Of a stretch of DNA of 64,000 nucleotides, positions 40,432 to 49,560 are shown piece after piece. The position numbers were made by a program, and so were the translations under genes. The notes beneath the pieces are model-generated. The model worked only from the letters and a program-made list of their open reading frames with translations. It searched no databases and was not told where the DNA came from. Each line of letters opens with the position of its first letter. Position 1 is the stretch's first letter. This DNA is from Xylophilus ampelinus (lineage in GTDB: Bacteria > Pseudomonadota > Gammaproteobacteria > Burkholderiales > Burkholderiaceae_C), in assembly GCF_003217575.1 (NCBI RefSeq), contig NZ_QJTC01000016.1, positions 25,391-89,390 of the forward strand, written 5' to 3'.

Positions 40432-42000
40432 TCAGGTGTCGGTGGCGGAGGCGTAGGCGGTGTCGGCCTGCCGCAGGCGGGCCGTCTGCAGCGCGATCTC
40501 GGCCCGCTCGGCCGCCGGTATCCGCGCCAGCGCCTGCAGCGGATAGGCCATGCGCCGGTTGCCGGCCAGCAGCGGCTGGTGGCGGGCCAGGAAACCCCAA
40601 TACAGCACGGTGAAGGGGCAGGCGGACGCGCCGGTGCGCTGTGCCGGATCGAACTTGCAGCCCTTGCAGTAGCCGGCCGCCATCTTCTGGATGTAGCGGC
40701 CGCTGGCGGCATAAGGCTTGCTGCCCATCAGGCCGCCGTCGGCGTACTGCGACATGCCCAGGGTGTTGGGCAACTCCACCCATTCCACCGCGTCGACGTA
40801 CACCGCCAGGTACCAGGCGTGCACCTGCTGCGGCGCCACGCCCAGCAGCATCGCGTAGAGGCCGGTGACCATCAGCCGCTGGATGTGGTGGGCGTAGCCG
40901 TGACGCAGCGTCTGGCCGATCGTGTCGCGCAGGCAGGCCATCGGCGTGTCGCCGGTCCAGTACCAGGCGGGCAGGTCGGCGGTGGCGCCGAGCGCGTTGC
41001 GCTCCAGGTAGCCGGGCATCCGGGTCCAGTAGACGCCGCGCACGTATTCGCGCCAGCCCAGGATCTGGCGGACGAAGCCCTCGGCCGCGGCCAGGGGCAC
41101 ACGGCCCTCGCGCCAGGCCGCCTCGGCCGCGGCGACCGCGTCGCGCGGGTCGAGCAGCTTCAGGTTCAGCGCGGCCGAGATGCGTGTGTGGTAGAGCCAC
41201 GGCTCGCAGGGCCACATCGCGTCCTGGTAGCGGCCGAAGTGCGGCAGCCGGTGCTGCACGAAGTCGTCGAGCGCGGCCCGCGCATCCTGCGGCGTGACCG
41301 GCCAGTCGAAGGCGTCGAGCGAGCCGGGGTGGTCGCCGAAGCGGCGCCGTACCAGGGCCAGCACCTGCTGCGTCAGGGCGTCGGGCACAAAGCGGCGCGG
41401 CGCCGGCAGGCCCCGCGGCCCGCGTGCGCCGAAGCTGCCGCGGTTGTCGTGGTCGAAGTTCCAGCGGCCGCCGGCGGGCCGGCCGTCGGCCTCCATCAGC
41501 ACGCCGTGGCGTTGGCGCAGCGCGCGGTAGTAATACTCCATCCGCACCGTGGCACGGCCGCGGGCGTGGGCCGCGAAGTCCTGCACCGTGGCGTAGAAAT
41601 GCCGGTCGGGCCGCAGCTCCAGCGGCAGCCCGAGCGCTGCCGCAGCGCTGCGCAGGGCCTGCAGCACCCGCCAGTCGCCGGGCGCGGTCATCACCAGCCG
41701 CGTGGGGCGCAGCGCCTCCGCCGTCGCCGTGAGTTCGGCGGCCAGCGTGCCGTGGTTGGCGGGGTCGTCCAGCATGCGGTAGTGCAGCGGCCGGCCCGCG
41801 GCGCGCAGGGCTGCGGCGAAGTGGCGCATCGCGGCAAGAAATACGGCGATGCGCGGCTGGGACGACCAGACGTGGGTCGATTCCTCCGCCACCTCGGCCA
41901 TCCACACCGCGTCCCGCGCCGTGTCGAAGCCGTCGAAAGCGGCGGCCTGCGGGTCGAGCTGATCGCCCAGCACCAGCACCAGGTGGCGCAGTTCAGCCAT
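40432..42000 (-). CDS. phrB: Iron-sulfur bacterial cryptochrome/(6-4) photolyase-like protein
   Basis: A 522-residue deoxyribodipyrimidine photolyase-related protein starting [19 protein letters not shown]. Four cysteines match the [4Fe-4S] ligands of the FeS-BCP group: one in TPMACLRDT and three in GYCKGCKFD and [15 protein letters not shown] is another group signature. FAD-dependent, light-driven repair of (6-4) photoproducts is known for Agrobacterium PhrB. It is followed by its usual DUF2256 companion. Confidence 0.92.
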   Translation of the reverse strand: MAELRHLVLVLGDQLDPQAAAFDGFDTARDAVWMAEVAEESTHVWSSQPRIAVFLAAMRHFAAALRAAGRPLHYRMLDDPANHGTLAAELTATAEALRPTRLVMTAPGDWRVLQALRSAAAALGLPLELRPDRHFYATVQDFAAHARGRATVRMEYYYRALRQRHGVLMEADGRPAGGRWNFDHDNRGSFGARGPRGLPAPRRFVPDALTQQVLALVRRRFGDHPGSLDAFDWPVTPQDARAALDDFVQHRLPHFGRYQDAMWPCEPWLYHTRISAALNLKLLDPRDAVAAAEAAWREGRVPLAAAEGFVRQILGWREYVRGVYWTRMPGYLERNALGATADLPAWYWTGDTPMACLRDTIGQTLRHGYAHHIQRLMVTGLYAMLLGVAPQQVHAWYLAVYVDAVEWVELPNTLGMSQYADGGLMGSKPYAASGRYIQKMAAGYCKGCKFDPAQRTGASACPFTVLYWGFLARHQPLLAGNRRMAYPLQALARIPAAERAEIALQTARLRQADTAYASATDT

Positions 42001-42164
42001 GGCCGGGCGGCCGGGTGGAGGGGGCAGGGCGGTGCGGGACATGTCTGGCACGATTTGCAACCATTGTGGAGCCAATCGCGGGCCGCGCCGGCATAGGCCG
42101 TGCCTGGAGCGTGTTGTGCACCTGGACGTACCCGAGAAAGCAGGGCCTCTCCCCCGTCCCCGGA

Positions 42165-43853
42165 TCAGCCGCGCTGCGACGCGCGCTGCGCCGCCACCAA
42201 GCGGCGGCGCAGCGAGATCTCGGACAAATCCACCTCCTGCACCAGGGTGCGCAGCGAGTCGTCGTTGATCCGGTGCTCCCGACGCAGACGGTACAGCTCG
42301 GTCCGCTCGGCGTGCAGGCCGGCCAGGCGCAGTTCCAGCTCCAGCACATGGCCACGTTTGAGGGCGGCGCGCTCCGCCTGGTCGGTCTCGGGGCCGTCGT
42401 CGGCATCGTCCAGCGTCTCGATCCGGCGACGGTAGCCGCGGGCGACGCGGCCTGCGGCCTCGTCGTGCAGGCCCTGCCATTCGGCGTCGTGCCGGCCGGC
42501 GCCGCTCCGGTCGTTCTGCAGGGCGACGACGGCGGCCTCGTAGGCGGCCACCCGGGCCAGCCGCTCCTCGCGGGCATGCGGCGGCTCGTCGGGTTGCGGC
42601 AGGCCGCGCAGCAGCAGCGGCAGGCCGACGCTGCCGACCACCAGGGTCACCAAAATCACGCCGGTCGCCAGAAAAACCAGCAGCTCGCGCCCGGGGAAGG
42701 CGCTGCCGTCGGGCATCAGCAGCGGCACCGAGAGCGCCCCGGCCAGAGTGATCGCACCACGGATGCCGGCCAGGGTGGCGGCGCCCATCAGCCGTCCGGT
42801 GGGCGCCTCCAGCAGCTGGCCGCGGCGGCGGGCGTTGACCATCGAGCGGCGCACCGCCAGCACCAGCCACACGCCGCGCAGCACCACCAGCATCGCCGAG
42901 ATGGCCAGCACGTAGCCCACCATCCGCCACCAGGCGTGCGGCCCGTGGGTCAGGCCGTCGACCATGATCGCCGGCAGCTGCAGGCCCAGCAACAGGAAGA
43001 TCGCGCCGTTGAAGGCCGATTCCACCACCGCCCAGGCGCCCTGGGCCTGCATCCGCTCGGCGATGGACTCGCTGCGCTCCAGGTCGGCGAAGTTGGTCGC
43101 GATGCCGGCCGCCACCGCGGCCAGGATGCCCGACACGCCCAGGTTCTCGCCCAGGATGTAGGCGGCGAAGGGCAGCAGCATCAGGAGCAGCACCGTCTGC
43201 GTGGCGGCCGTGTCGCCCAGCCGCCGGGTGATCGCGTTGCGCGCCACCGCGAAGCCCCAGCCGACGCCCGTGCCCACCGCCACGCCGCCCACTGCGATGA
43301 ACAGGAAGCTGCGGCCCGCTTCGCTCCACGAGAACACGCCGGTCAGCGTGGCCGCGACGGCGAATTTCAGCGCTACCAGGCCCGACGCGTCGTTGAGCAG
43401 CGATTCGCCCTGCAGGATATGCATCGTCTTCTCGGGCATGCCCAGGCGCCGGATGATCGCGCTGACCGCCACCGCGTCGGTGGGCGAGAGCACCGCCGCC
43501 AGCGCGAAGGCCACGGTCAGCGGCATGCCCGGCACCATCCAGTGCACGAAATAGCCCAGGCCGATGACGGTGAACAGCACCAGGCCGAGCGCCAGCGTCA
43601 GGATCGGCCGGCGCAGCGCGAAGAACTCGCGCTTGGGTATACGCCAGCCGTCGGCGAACAGCAGCGGCGGAATGAACAGCAGCAGGAACAGCTCCGGGTC
43701 GAAGCGCACATGCAGGCCCGCATCGGGCCACGAGAGCACGGCGCCCAGCGCGATCTGCAGCAGCGGCAGCGCAATGGCCGCCAGGTAGCGGGCCGCCAAG
43801 CCCGACACGGCGCCCAGCATCAGCAACAAGAGAACGATTTCGACGGTGTGCAT
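42165..43853 (-). CDS. CPA1-family Na+/H+ antiporter
   Basis: A 562-residue membrane antiporter with about twelve hydrophobic segments in residues 1-420, including the ion-site region LSPTDAVAVSAI and GESLLNDASGLVA, both typical of NhaP/YjcE-type CPA1 exchangers. A charged cytoplasmic tail of about 130 residues is predicted coiled coil. It is divergent from liuB with only 65 bases between starts. The 164-base gap to the photolyase gene shows nothing I recognise. Confidence 0.92.
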   Translation of the reverse strand: MHTVEIVLLLLMLGAVSGLAARYLAAIALPLLQIALGAVLSWPDAGLHVRFDPELFLLLFIPPLLFADGWRIPKREFFALRRPILTLALGLVLFTVIGLGYFVHWMVPGMPLTVAFALAAVLSPTDAVAVSAIIRRLGMPEKTMHILQGESLLNDASGLVALKFAVAATLTGVFSWSEAGRSFLFIAVGGVAVGTGVGWGFAVARNAITRRLGDTAATQTVLLLMLLPFAAYILGENLGVSGILAAVAAGIATNFADLERSESIAERMQAQGAWAVVESAFNGAIFLLLGLQLPAIMVDGLTHGPHAWWRMVGYVLAISAMLVVLRGVWLVLAVRRSMVNARRRGQLLEAPTGRLMGAATLAGIRGAITLAGALSVPLLMPDGSAFPGRELLVFLATGVILVTLVVGSVGLPLLLRGLPQPDEPPHAREERLARVAAYEAAVVALQNDRSGAGRHDAEWQGLHDEAAGRVARGYRRRIETLDDADDGPETDQAERAALKRGHVLELELRLAGLHAERTELYRLRREHRINDDSLRTLVQEVDLSEISLRRRLVAAQRASQRG

Positions 43854-43918
43854 CTTCGGCCCATTCTCGGCGCAGGCCCTGGCGCCCACCGTTTCCAACC
43901 GAATCCCGAAAGGCTCCC

Positions 43919-45284
43919 ATGTCGATTCTGAGTTCCAGGCTCGATGCCCGCTCGGCCGAGTTCCAGGCCAACGCAGCCGCGATGCGCGCGCTGGTCGACG
44001 ACCTGCATGCCCAGGCGGCCCGCGTGGCCCGGGGCGGCGGCGAGGCGGCCCGCGCCAAGCACACCGCCCGCGGCAAGCTGTTGCCGTGCTACCGGGTCGA
44101 GATGCTGCTGGACCGGCACGCCCTTCCTGGAGATCGCGCCGATGGTGTTCCCGACCGCGACCACTTCGGCCGCATCTTCTACAACCAGGTGCAGCGCCCA
44201 GGGCATCGGCCAGATCGCGGTGGTGGTGGGCAGCTGCACCGCCGGCGGCGCCTACGTGCCGGCGATGAGCGACGAATCGATCATCGTCAAGAACCAGGGC
44301 ACCATCTTCCTGGGCGGCCCGCCGCTGGTGAAGGCCGCCACCGGCGAAGTGGTCACCGCCGAAGACCTGGGCGGCGGCGACGTGCACACCCGGCTTTCGG
44401 GCGTGGTGGACCACCTGGCCGAGAACGACCTGCACGCGCTGGCCCTGGCCCGTGCCGCGGTCGAGAATCTACGGCGAAAAGTGCCCGAAGCCGGCGCTGT
44501 AGGCCGACCTTATGCTCCTCTTTTGGGAGCGGAGGAGCTGTGCGGCGTGATCCTGGCCGACACCCGCAAGCCCTTCGACGTGCGCGAGATCATCGTCCGC
44601 ATCGTCGACGGCAGCGCGTTCCACGAGTTCAAGGCCCGCTTCGGCGCCACCCTGGTCTGCGGTTTTGCCGAGATCGAGGGCATGCCGGTCGGCATCGTCG
44701 CCGACAACGGCATCCTGTTCTCGGAATCGGCGCAGAAGGGCGCCCACTTCATCGAGCTGTGCTGTCAGCGCAAGATCCCGCTCGTCTTCCTGCAGAACAT
44801 CACCGGCTTCATGGTCGGCCGCAAGGTCGAGCACGAGGGCATCGCCCGCCACGGCGCCAAGATGGTGACCGCGGTGGCGAAGGCACACGTGCCCGAGTTC
44901 ACCATCATCATCATCGGCTGCAGCTTCGGTGCCGGCAACTACGGCATGTGCGGCCGCGCCTTCGGTCCGCGCTTTCTCTGGATGTGGCCCAACGCCCGCA
45001 TCGGCGTGATGGGCGGCGAGCAGGCGGCCAGCGTGCTGGCGACCGTCAGGCGCGACGGCATCGAGGCCAGGGGCGGCCAGTGGAGCGCCGAGGAAGAAGA
45101 GGCCTTCAAGGCGCCCCTGCGCCGGCAATACGAGGAACAGGGCCACCCCTACTACGCCACCGCGCGGCTCTGGGACGACGGGATCATCGACCCGGCCGAC
45201 ACCCGGCGGGTGCTGGCGCCGGGGCTGGCGGCGGCGCGGCATGCGAAGATCGATGCGCCAAATTTCGGCATCTTCAGAATGTGA
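43919..45284 (+). pseudogene. liuB: Methylcrotonyl-CoA carboxylase beta subunit, broken by frameshifts and an internal deletion
   Basis: The first 65 codons (frame of ATG 43919) encode a normal N terminus through [13 protein letters not shown]. At about 44115 homology moves to another frame (GTPFLEIAP), then jumps to [12 protein letters not shown] in the first frame, and from about 44200 continues in the second frame ([20 protein letters not shown]) to the normal end PNFGIFRM at 45284. About 70 codons between LEIAP and DRDHFG are absent compared with the family's usual 535 residues. The C-terminal carboxyltransferase half is well preserved, which points to recent decay. Confidence 0.88.
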
Positions 45285-45292
45285 GGAAATTG

Positions 45293-45805
45293 ATGAGCGA
45301 TGCGGCGTGGAGTTTTTGGGGTTCCGTGGCTGGCAGTCTGGTTGGCGGTTTGATTGCATGGTTCGTGGCCCGATGGGCAGCAAAAGTGCAGACGGATGCC
45401 GCGAGAAGTGTCGAAAACGAGCGCAACAAGAGAGAGTTGCTCGTCCACTTTCTCAAAGAGATCGATGAATACGTGCACTTTTCCTTTCGGGAAGGCGCTC
45501 GTGAGCAACGTCAACTTGCACGTCGTCGGATGACAACCACAGCGCTGATCGTGGCGCCGAACCGGGTGAGGGCAATCGATGAAGAAGCACGTGCCGTTGA
45601 GGTTTGGCACGGCGCGATGGACAAACGCGGGACAACGAACTTTAAACGGGTCAAAACATTCTTCGAGTTACTGCAGAACGAATTGTGTACAGAACATTTC
45701 CAGTTTGTGCTGCCTGTCGCGCCATCGGAAAACATGCCGACGGGGAGAGTCGAATCCGGTCAAGTGCTGGTCTCAACCCAGTCTCGCGCGGCGACGGACG
45801 TCTGA
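45293..45805 (+). CDS. Small membrane-anchored protein of unknown function inside the degraded liu locus
   Basis: A 170-residue frame with AGGAAA ahead of ATG 45293. Residues 8-28 form a membrane helix (FWGSVAGSLVGGLIAWFVAR), followed by a highly charged helical region (DAARSVENERNKRELLVHFL and onward) and a soluble tail. GC is clearly lower than in the liu genes on both sides. It lies exactly between the liuB stop and the liuC remnant. I do not recognise the family. The plan (one helix plus cytoplasmic coil) is seen in many small accessory or defence-island proteins. Confidence 0.65.
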   Translation: MSDAAWSFWGSVAGSLVGGLIAWFVARWAAKVQTDAARSVENERNKRELLVHFLKEIDEYVHFSFREGAREQRQLARRRMTTTALIVAPNRVRAIDEEARAVEVWHGAMDKRGTTNFKRVKTFFELLQNELCTEHFQFVLPVAPSENMPTGRVESGQVLVSTQSRAATDV

Positions 45806-45840
45806 AGCGCACGTTCTTATTTCATCAAGCCCAGACGGCC

Positions 45841-46308
45841 ATGGATGACTTCAAAGCAGTGGAATATTCGGTAGAAGGTTGTGTTGCTTGCGTTCGGCTC
45901 GACCGTCCGGGCACTTGTAATGCGTTCGACGACACCGTGATCGCCGAACTGACGCACTTGGCCGATGCCGGCAAACTGGCCACGATGCTGCGCACCATCG
46001 CCGAGTGTCCCAAGCCCACCGTCGCCCGGGTGCAGGGCGACGTGTATGCAGGCGGCATGGGCCTGGTGGCGGCCTGCGACATGGCGGTGAGCGTGGACAC
46101 CGCGCTGCTCAAGGCACTCACCGCCGTCGGCCCGGTGGCGGTCGGCGCCTGCAAGGAACTGATCGTCGACGTGAACGGCCGCGCGATCGACTATGCGCCG
46201 GTGGCCCGCACCGTCGAGGGAAATCGCCGACATCCGCGCCAGCGACGAAGGCCGCGAGGGTGTGCGGGCCTTCCTGCAGAAGCGCAAACCGTCCTGGCTG
46301 GCCTCATG
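45841..46308 (+). pseudogene. liuC: Enoyl-CoA hydratase (methylglutaconyl-CoA hydratase), internally deleted
   Basis: Blocks occur in the order of the family but with pieces missing: MDDFKAVEYSVEGCVACVRL to IAELT, then directly LADAGKLATMLRTIAE and GGMGLVAACDMAVSVDTA, then directly LLKALTAVGPVAVGACKEL and GRAIDYAPVARTVEG. Two in-frame gaps remove the first oxyanion-loop segment (GADLNWM region) and about 60 codons in the middle that hold the catalytic Glu. Near 46220 the frame shifts, so IADIRASDEGREGVRAFLQK appears in another frame, ending at TGA 46306-46308. Normal length is about 260 residues. Confidence 0.85.
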
Positions 46309-46310
46309 AA

Positions 46311-46405
46311 CCGCCCCCCGTCTTCGCGCACTGCGTGTCGCTGCGCCAACCCCCTCGCCGGGGGCCATCCCGGCGGTCCGGCAAAGCCGGCCCCGCGGGA
46401 CGAGG
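46311..46405. repeat. Dispersed intergenic repeat, family 1, copy f
   Basis: CGCCCCCCGTCTTCGCGCACTGCGTGTCG, CCAACCCCCTCGCCGGGGG, and CGGCGGTCCGGCAAAGCCGG then CCCCGCGGG. It follows the liuC remnant and precedes the DUF4126 gene. It is closest to copy e in the right half. Confidence 0.7.
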
Positions 46406-46456
46406 CGTGGCCGATGCCCATCGCCATGCGCGCCCCCTCTGCAGAGGAGACTTGGT

Positions 46457-47128
46457 GTGAATAGCCTCGACACGACCCAACTGCTGGCCCTGGCCGCCGC
46501 CCTCGGCTGGGCCAGCGGCGTGCGGCTGTACCTGGTGGTGCTGCTGACCGGCATCGCGGGCGCTCTGGACTGGGTGCCGCTGCCGGGCGGGCTGCAGCTG
46601 CTGGCGCATCCGGCGGTGCTGGCGGCCAGCGGCTTCATGGTGTTCGTCGAGTTCTTCGCCGACAAGATTCCGGGCCTGGATTCGCTGTGGGACGTGGTGC
46701 ACACCGCCATCCGCATCCCTGCCGGCGCGGCCTTGGCGGCCGGCGTGTTTGGTGCCGACCACGGGGCGATGGCGGTGGTGGCGGCGCTGGTGGGCGGCGG
46801 CTTCGCGGCCACGGCGCACGCGGCCAAGGCCACCACCCGCGCGGCGATCAACACCTCGCCCGAGCCCTTCTCCAACGTGGGCGCTTCGCTGGTCGAAGAC
46901 ACCGCCGTGCCGGCCGGCCTGTGGCTGGCGGTGGCGCATCCGCTGGTGTTCATGGTGCTGCTGGTCGCGGCGCTGGCGCTCAGCGTCTGGCTGATCCGCA
47001 AGAGCTGGCGGTTCCTGCGGGCGCTGTTCGGCCGCGTCGCCCGCATCTTCAGCGGCCGGCCGGATCCGGGCACCGCGCCCGCGTTTTCCACCCACCAGAA
47101 TGCTTCCGGAGACCCGCCCCATGTTTAA
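46457..47128 (+). CDS. DUF4126 family membrane protein
   Basis: A 223-residue protein with five or six hydrophobic segments and the DUF4126 blocks [35 protein letters not shown] and [20 protein letters not shown]. The start is GTG 46457. It usually sits within liu clusters between liuC and liuD in Comamonadaceae. It appears intact, unlike its neighbours. The end overlaps the liuD start by 8 bases. Function unknown. Confidence 0.88.
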   Translation: MNSLDTTQLLALAAALGWASGVRLYLVVLLTGIAGALDWVPLPGGLQLLAHPAVLAASGFMVFVEFFADKIPGLDSLWDVVHTAIRIPAGAALAAGVFGADHGAMAVVAALVGGGFAATAHAAKATTRAAINTSPEPFSNVGASLVEDTAVPAGLWLAVAHPLVFMVLLVAALALSVWLIRKSWRFLRALFGRVARIFSGRPDPGTAPAFSTHQNASGDPPHV

Positions 47129-47670
47129 GAAAATCCTGATCGCCAATCGCGGTGAAATCGCCTGCCAGGTGGCGGCGACCGCGCGCCGCATGGGCATCCG
47201 GACGGTCGCCGCGTATTCCGACGCCGACGCGCATGAGCGGCATATGCAGGTCTGCGACGAGGCGGGTGCAGGCCCGGCTGGTGCGGGGCCGCGACGGCGC
47301 GCAGTAGCTGGCGGTGCCGGCCGATGCCGCGCCGCGACCGGCGCGAACGGTTGAATATCTACCCGAAAGGGCCCGAAGCCCATGTATTCTGCCGACTGGA
47401 TGCTACACAAATAATAGCAATCGACCCGCTGGTCCATGCGACCTACACCCCCTCCGAAGGCGGCCGGCTGACGGCGCCGATGCCGGGCAAGGTGGTGTCG
47501 TTCGCCGTCCGGGCCGGCGACGCGGTGGCGCGGGGCCAGCGCGGGCGGTGATGGAGGCGATGAAGATGGAGCACACTATCGCCGCGCCGGCCGACGGGGT
47601 AGTGGAGGAGTTGCTGTACGCGCCCGGCGACCAGCTCATCGAAGGCGCGGAGCTGCTGCGGATCGGCTGA
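47121..47670 (+). pseudogene. liuD: Methylcrotonyl-CoA carboxylase alpha subunit, reduced to its two ends
   Basis: The first 47 codons ([20 protein letters not shown] onward to HMQVCDEAG) are a normal biotin-carboxylase N terminus. The next stretch is out of frame. From about 47446 a biotin-carrier domain appears: GGRLTAPMPGKVVSFAVRAG, then after a frameshift near 47540 AVMEAMKMEHTIAAPADG to TGA 47668, with the biotinylated Lys codon at 47563. About 500 codons including all catalytic parts of biotin carboxylase are gone. A partial family-2 repeat lies at the junction. Confidence 0.88.
47396..47423. repeat. Partial family-2 repeat within the liuD remnant
   Basis: CTGGATGCTACACAAATAATAGC keeps only the AT-rich GCTA/TAGC half of the element, next to the deletion in liuD. 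Too short to be certain. Confidence 0.35.
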
Positions 47671-47765
47671 GATATGTCGCTGTGGATCATGTTGCTTACC
47701 GCAGAATGATGGTCCTTGACCAACAACTTCCGACGCCATCTTTGGGCTTCGGATAGCTACTCTTG

Positions 47766-48962
47766 ATGACTCCCGCTCCTTTCCTCACACGTGTCGTGTT
47801 GCGCAACTACAAGAGCATTGGTAGTTGTGATGTCCGTTTGGGTCCTCTCACCTATTTGGTCGGTCCTAATGGCGCGGGCAAAAGTAATTTTTTAGATGCT
47901 CTTCATCTGGTCCGTGACGGACTAAGTGGATCGCTCGACAACGCTTTGAGCGAGCGCGGTGGACTGAGCGAAGTGCGACGTCGCTCCAACGGACATCCCA
48001 CTCATTTTGGTATCCGGCTGGAGTTCAACTTGCCCGATGGAAACACGGGTCATTATGCTTTTAGCATCGGTGCATTACCAGGAAGAGCTTATGAGGTTCA
48101 GGTTGAGGAATGCGCAATCGGTGGCGCCGGTAAAGGCCCTTGCTTCAAGGTCGAGAGGGGCCAGCTGATCGCAAGCAGCGAGGACACATTTCCTGCTGTG
48201 ACGCCTGATCGCTTGGCCTTGGTCGGCGTGTCAGGGTTAACAGTATTTCGTCCGGTTTTTGATGCGCTGACTGCTATGGGGTTTTATAACTTGAATCCTA
48301 AAGTTATGCGCGAACCTCAAAAACCCCAAGATGGGCGACTGCTGAAACCGGTCGGTGAAAACATTGCCAGTGTCATCGGGCATCTAGAAAGAACAGCGCC
48401 TGAGAGCATGGAGCTTATTCAGGAGTACCTGCAAACGGTCGTTCCAACAGTGCACGGCGTCAAGAGAGATCAGATAGGCCCTCTAGAATCACTACAGTTT
48501 CGCCAGGAAATGGCGGGCGCGCAGCACCCTTGGAAATTTCCTGCTCAAAATATGTCTGATGGGACACTCAGGGCATTGGGTGTGTTAACTGCGCTTTTTC
48601 AAGCCAGCCGTGACCACTCATCACTGTTGGTTGGAATAGAAGAGCCTGAGACCGCCTTGCATCCTGCGGCAAGTGCCGCTTTGCGTGAAGCTTTACGCCG
48701 CGCTTCGGATAAGACGCAAGTTATAGTGACCAGCCACAGTCCGGACCTCCTCGACGACTCGTCTATTGACCCCGACCACTTTTTGGCTGTGGTGTCTGAG
48801 CTTGGTGAGACACGCATTGCGCCACTTGATCTTGCATCGCGCCAAGCTATGCATGATCATCTGTTCTCAGCAGGAGAGTTGCTTCGACTCAATCAATTGG
48901 CACCAGACCAAGATGCACTTCAATTACAACGCGGTCGACAAATTGATCTGTTCGGAGTTTGA
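47766..48962 (+). CDS. AAA/ABC-type ATPase, first gene of a two-gene candidate defence module
   Basis: A 398-residue RecF/OLD-like ATPase. Walker A GPNGAGKS is at 33-40, a signature-like NMSDGTLRAL at 262-271, Walker B LLVGIEEP at 287-294 with ETALHP, and a His-switch block TSHSPDLLD. There is no TOPRIM domain in this chain; a TOPRIM-like protein is encoded by the next gene, 1 base later. GC is far lower than in flanking genes. Split ATPase/TOPRIM-type pairs such as PARIS (AriA/AriB) defend against phages. This pair has DUF4276 as partner, so its identity with a named system is not claimed. Confidence 0.88.
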   Translation: MTPAPFLTRVVLRNYKSIGSCDVRLGPLTYLVGPNGAGKSNFLDALHLVRDGLSGSLDNALSERGGLSEVRRRSNGHPTHFGIRLEFNLPDGNTGHYAFSIGALPGRAYEVQVEECAIGGAGKGPCFKVERGQLIASSEDTFPAVTPDRLALVGVSGLTVFRPVFDALTAMGFYNLNPKVMREPQKPQDGRLLKPVGENIASVIGHLERTAPESMELIQEYLQTVVPTVHGVKRDQIGPLESLQFRQEMAGAQHPWKFPAQNMSDGTLRALGVLTALFQASRDHSSLLVGIEEPETALHPAASAALREALRRASDKTQVIVTSHSPDLLDDSSIDPDHFLAVVSELGETRIAPLDLASRQAMHDHLFSAGELLRLNQLAPDQDALQLQRGRQIDLFGV

Positions 48963-48963
48963 T

Positions 48964-49560
48964 GTGTTGAATCGGGTAGTTTGTATTGTCGAGGGAGATG
49001 GAGAGGTCGCGGCGCTGCCTGTGCTATTACGTAGGTTGGCGCAGTGGCTTACTCCGCACAGAGAAATCAGAGTTCTTCCTCCGCTGCGAGTTCACCGCAA
49101 TCGGTTTCTTAACAAGCCGGAACAGTTCAGTCGTTATATTCAACTTGCTGCTGCCAAATGCGGTTTAGAAGGCTGGTTGCTCATATTGCTTGACGCAGAT
49201 GATGATTGCCCTGCAACCTGCGGTGCTGAAATCCTAAGAATAGCGCGCGCGCAGGCACCTCATAGAGACATATCGGTAGTTTTGGCAAACCGGGAGTACG
49301 AGGCATGGTTCCTCGCTGCTGCTCAGTCTCTTTGCGGATGCCGTGATTTTAGTGTTCAGGAATCAGAAATTCCCGCTGATCCTGAAGCACGTCGTGATGC
49401 AAAAGGTTGGGTAGGTCATCGGATGGGTAAGCCATATCATGAGATGACTGATCAGCCTGCACTATCCGCCTGTATGGATTTGGCGGTGGCCCGCGAGAAA
49501 AGTCGTTCCTTCCGGAAGTTATGTGATGAGTGGACACGCGCTTTTCCCTTAAATCAATGA
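48964..49560 (+). CDS. DUF4276 (TOPRIM-like) protein, second gene of the candidate defence module
   Basis: A 198-residue protein from GTG 48964, with CGGAG at the right distance upstream. The TOPRIM-type residues are E10 and E14 in VEGDGE and D77-A-D79 in LLDADDD. These bind metal in OLD-family nucleases. NREYEAWFLAA and GKPYHEMTDQPALSACMD are DUF4276 blocks. Its TGA overlaps the ATG of the following dehydrogenase (ATGA) and marks an abrupt change from low to high GC. It should act with the preceding ATPase. Confidence 0.85.
   Translation: MLNRVVCIVEGDGEVAALPVLLRRLAQWLTPHREIRVLPPLRVHRNRFLNKPEQFSRYIQLAAAKCGLEGWLLILLDADDDCPATCGAEILRIARAQAPHRDISVVLANREYEAWFLAAAQSLCGCRDFSVQESEIPADPEARRDAKGWVGHRMGKPYHEMTDQPALSACMDLAVAREKSRSFRKLCDEWTRAFPLNQ

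Noticed and set aside
40432..44076. A 1214-codon minus-strand frame apparently joining the Na+/H+ antiporter region and the photolyase
   Set aside because: Only the part from 42000 down is photolyase; the rest is an out-of-frame shadow of the antiporter, which has its own frame and start at 43853.
43919..45805. A single 628-residue protein spanning the liuB remnant and the downstream small gene
   Set aside because: The first 65 codons and the last 170 are real but belong to different genes; the middle of this frame is a non-coding shadow of the MCC beta frame.
47766..49560. Naming the ATPase/DUF4276 pair as a known system such as PARIS or Gabija
   Set aside because: The ATPase lacks a fused TOPRIM nuclease (not Gabija) and the partner looks like DUF4276, not DUF4435 (PARIS). 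Without searches, only a likeness can be stated.
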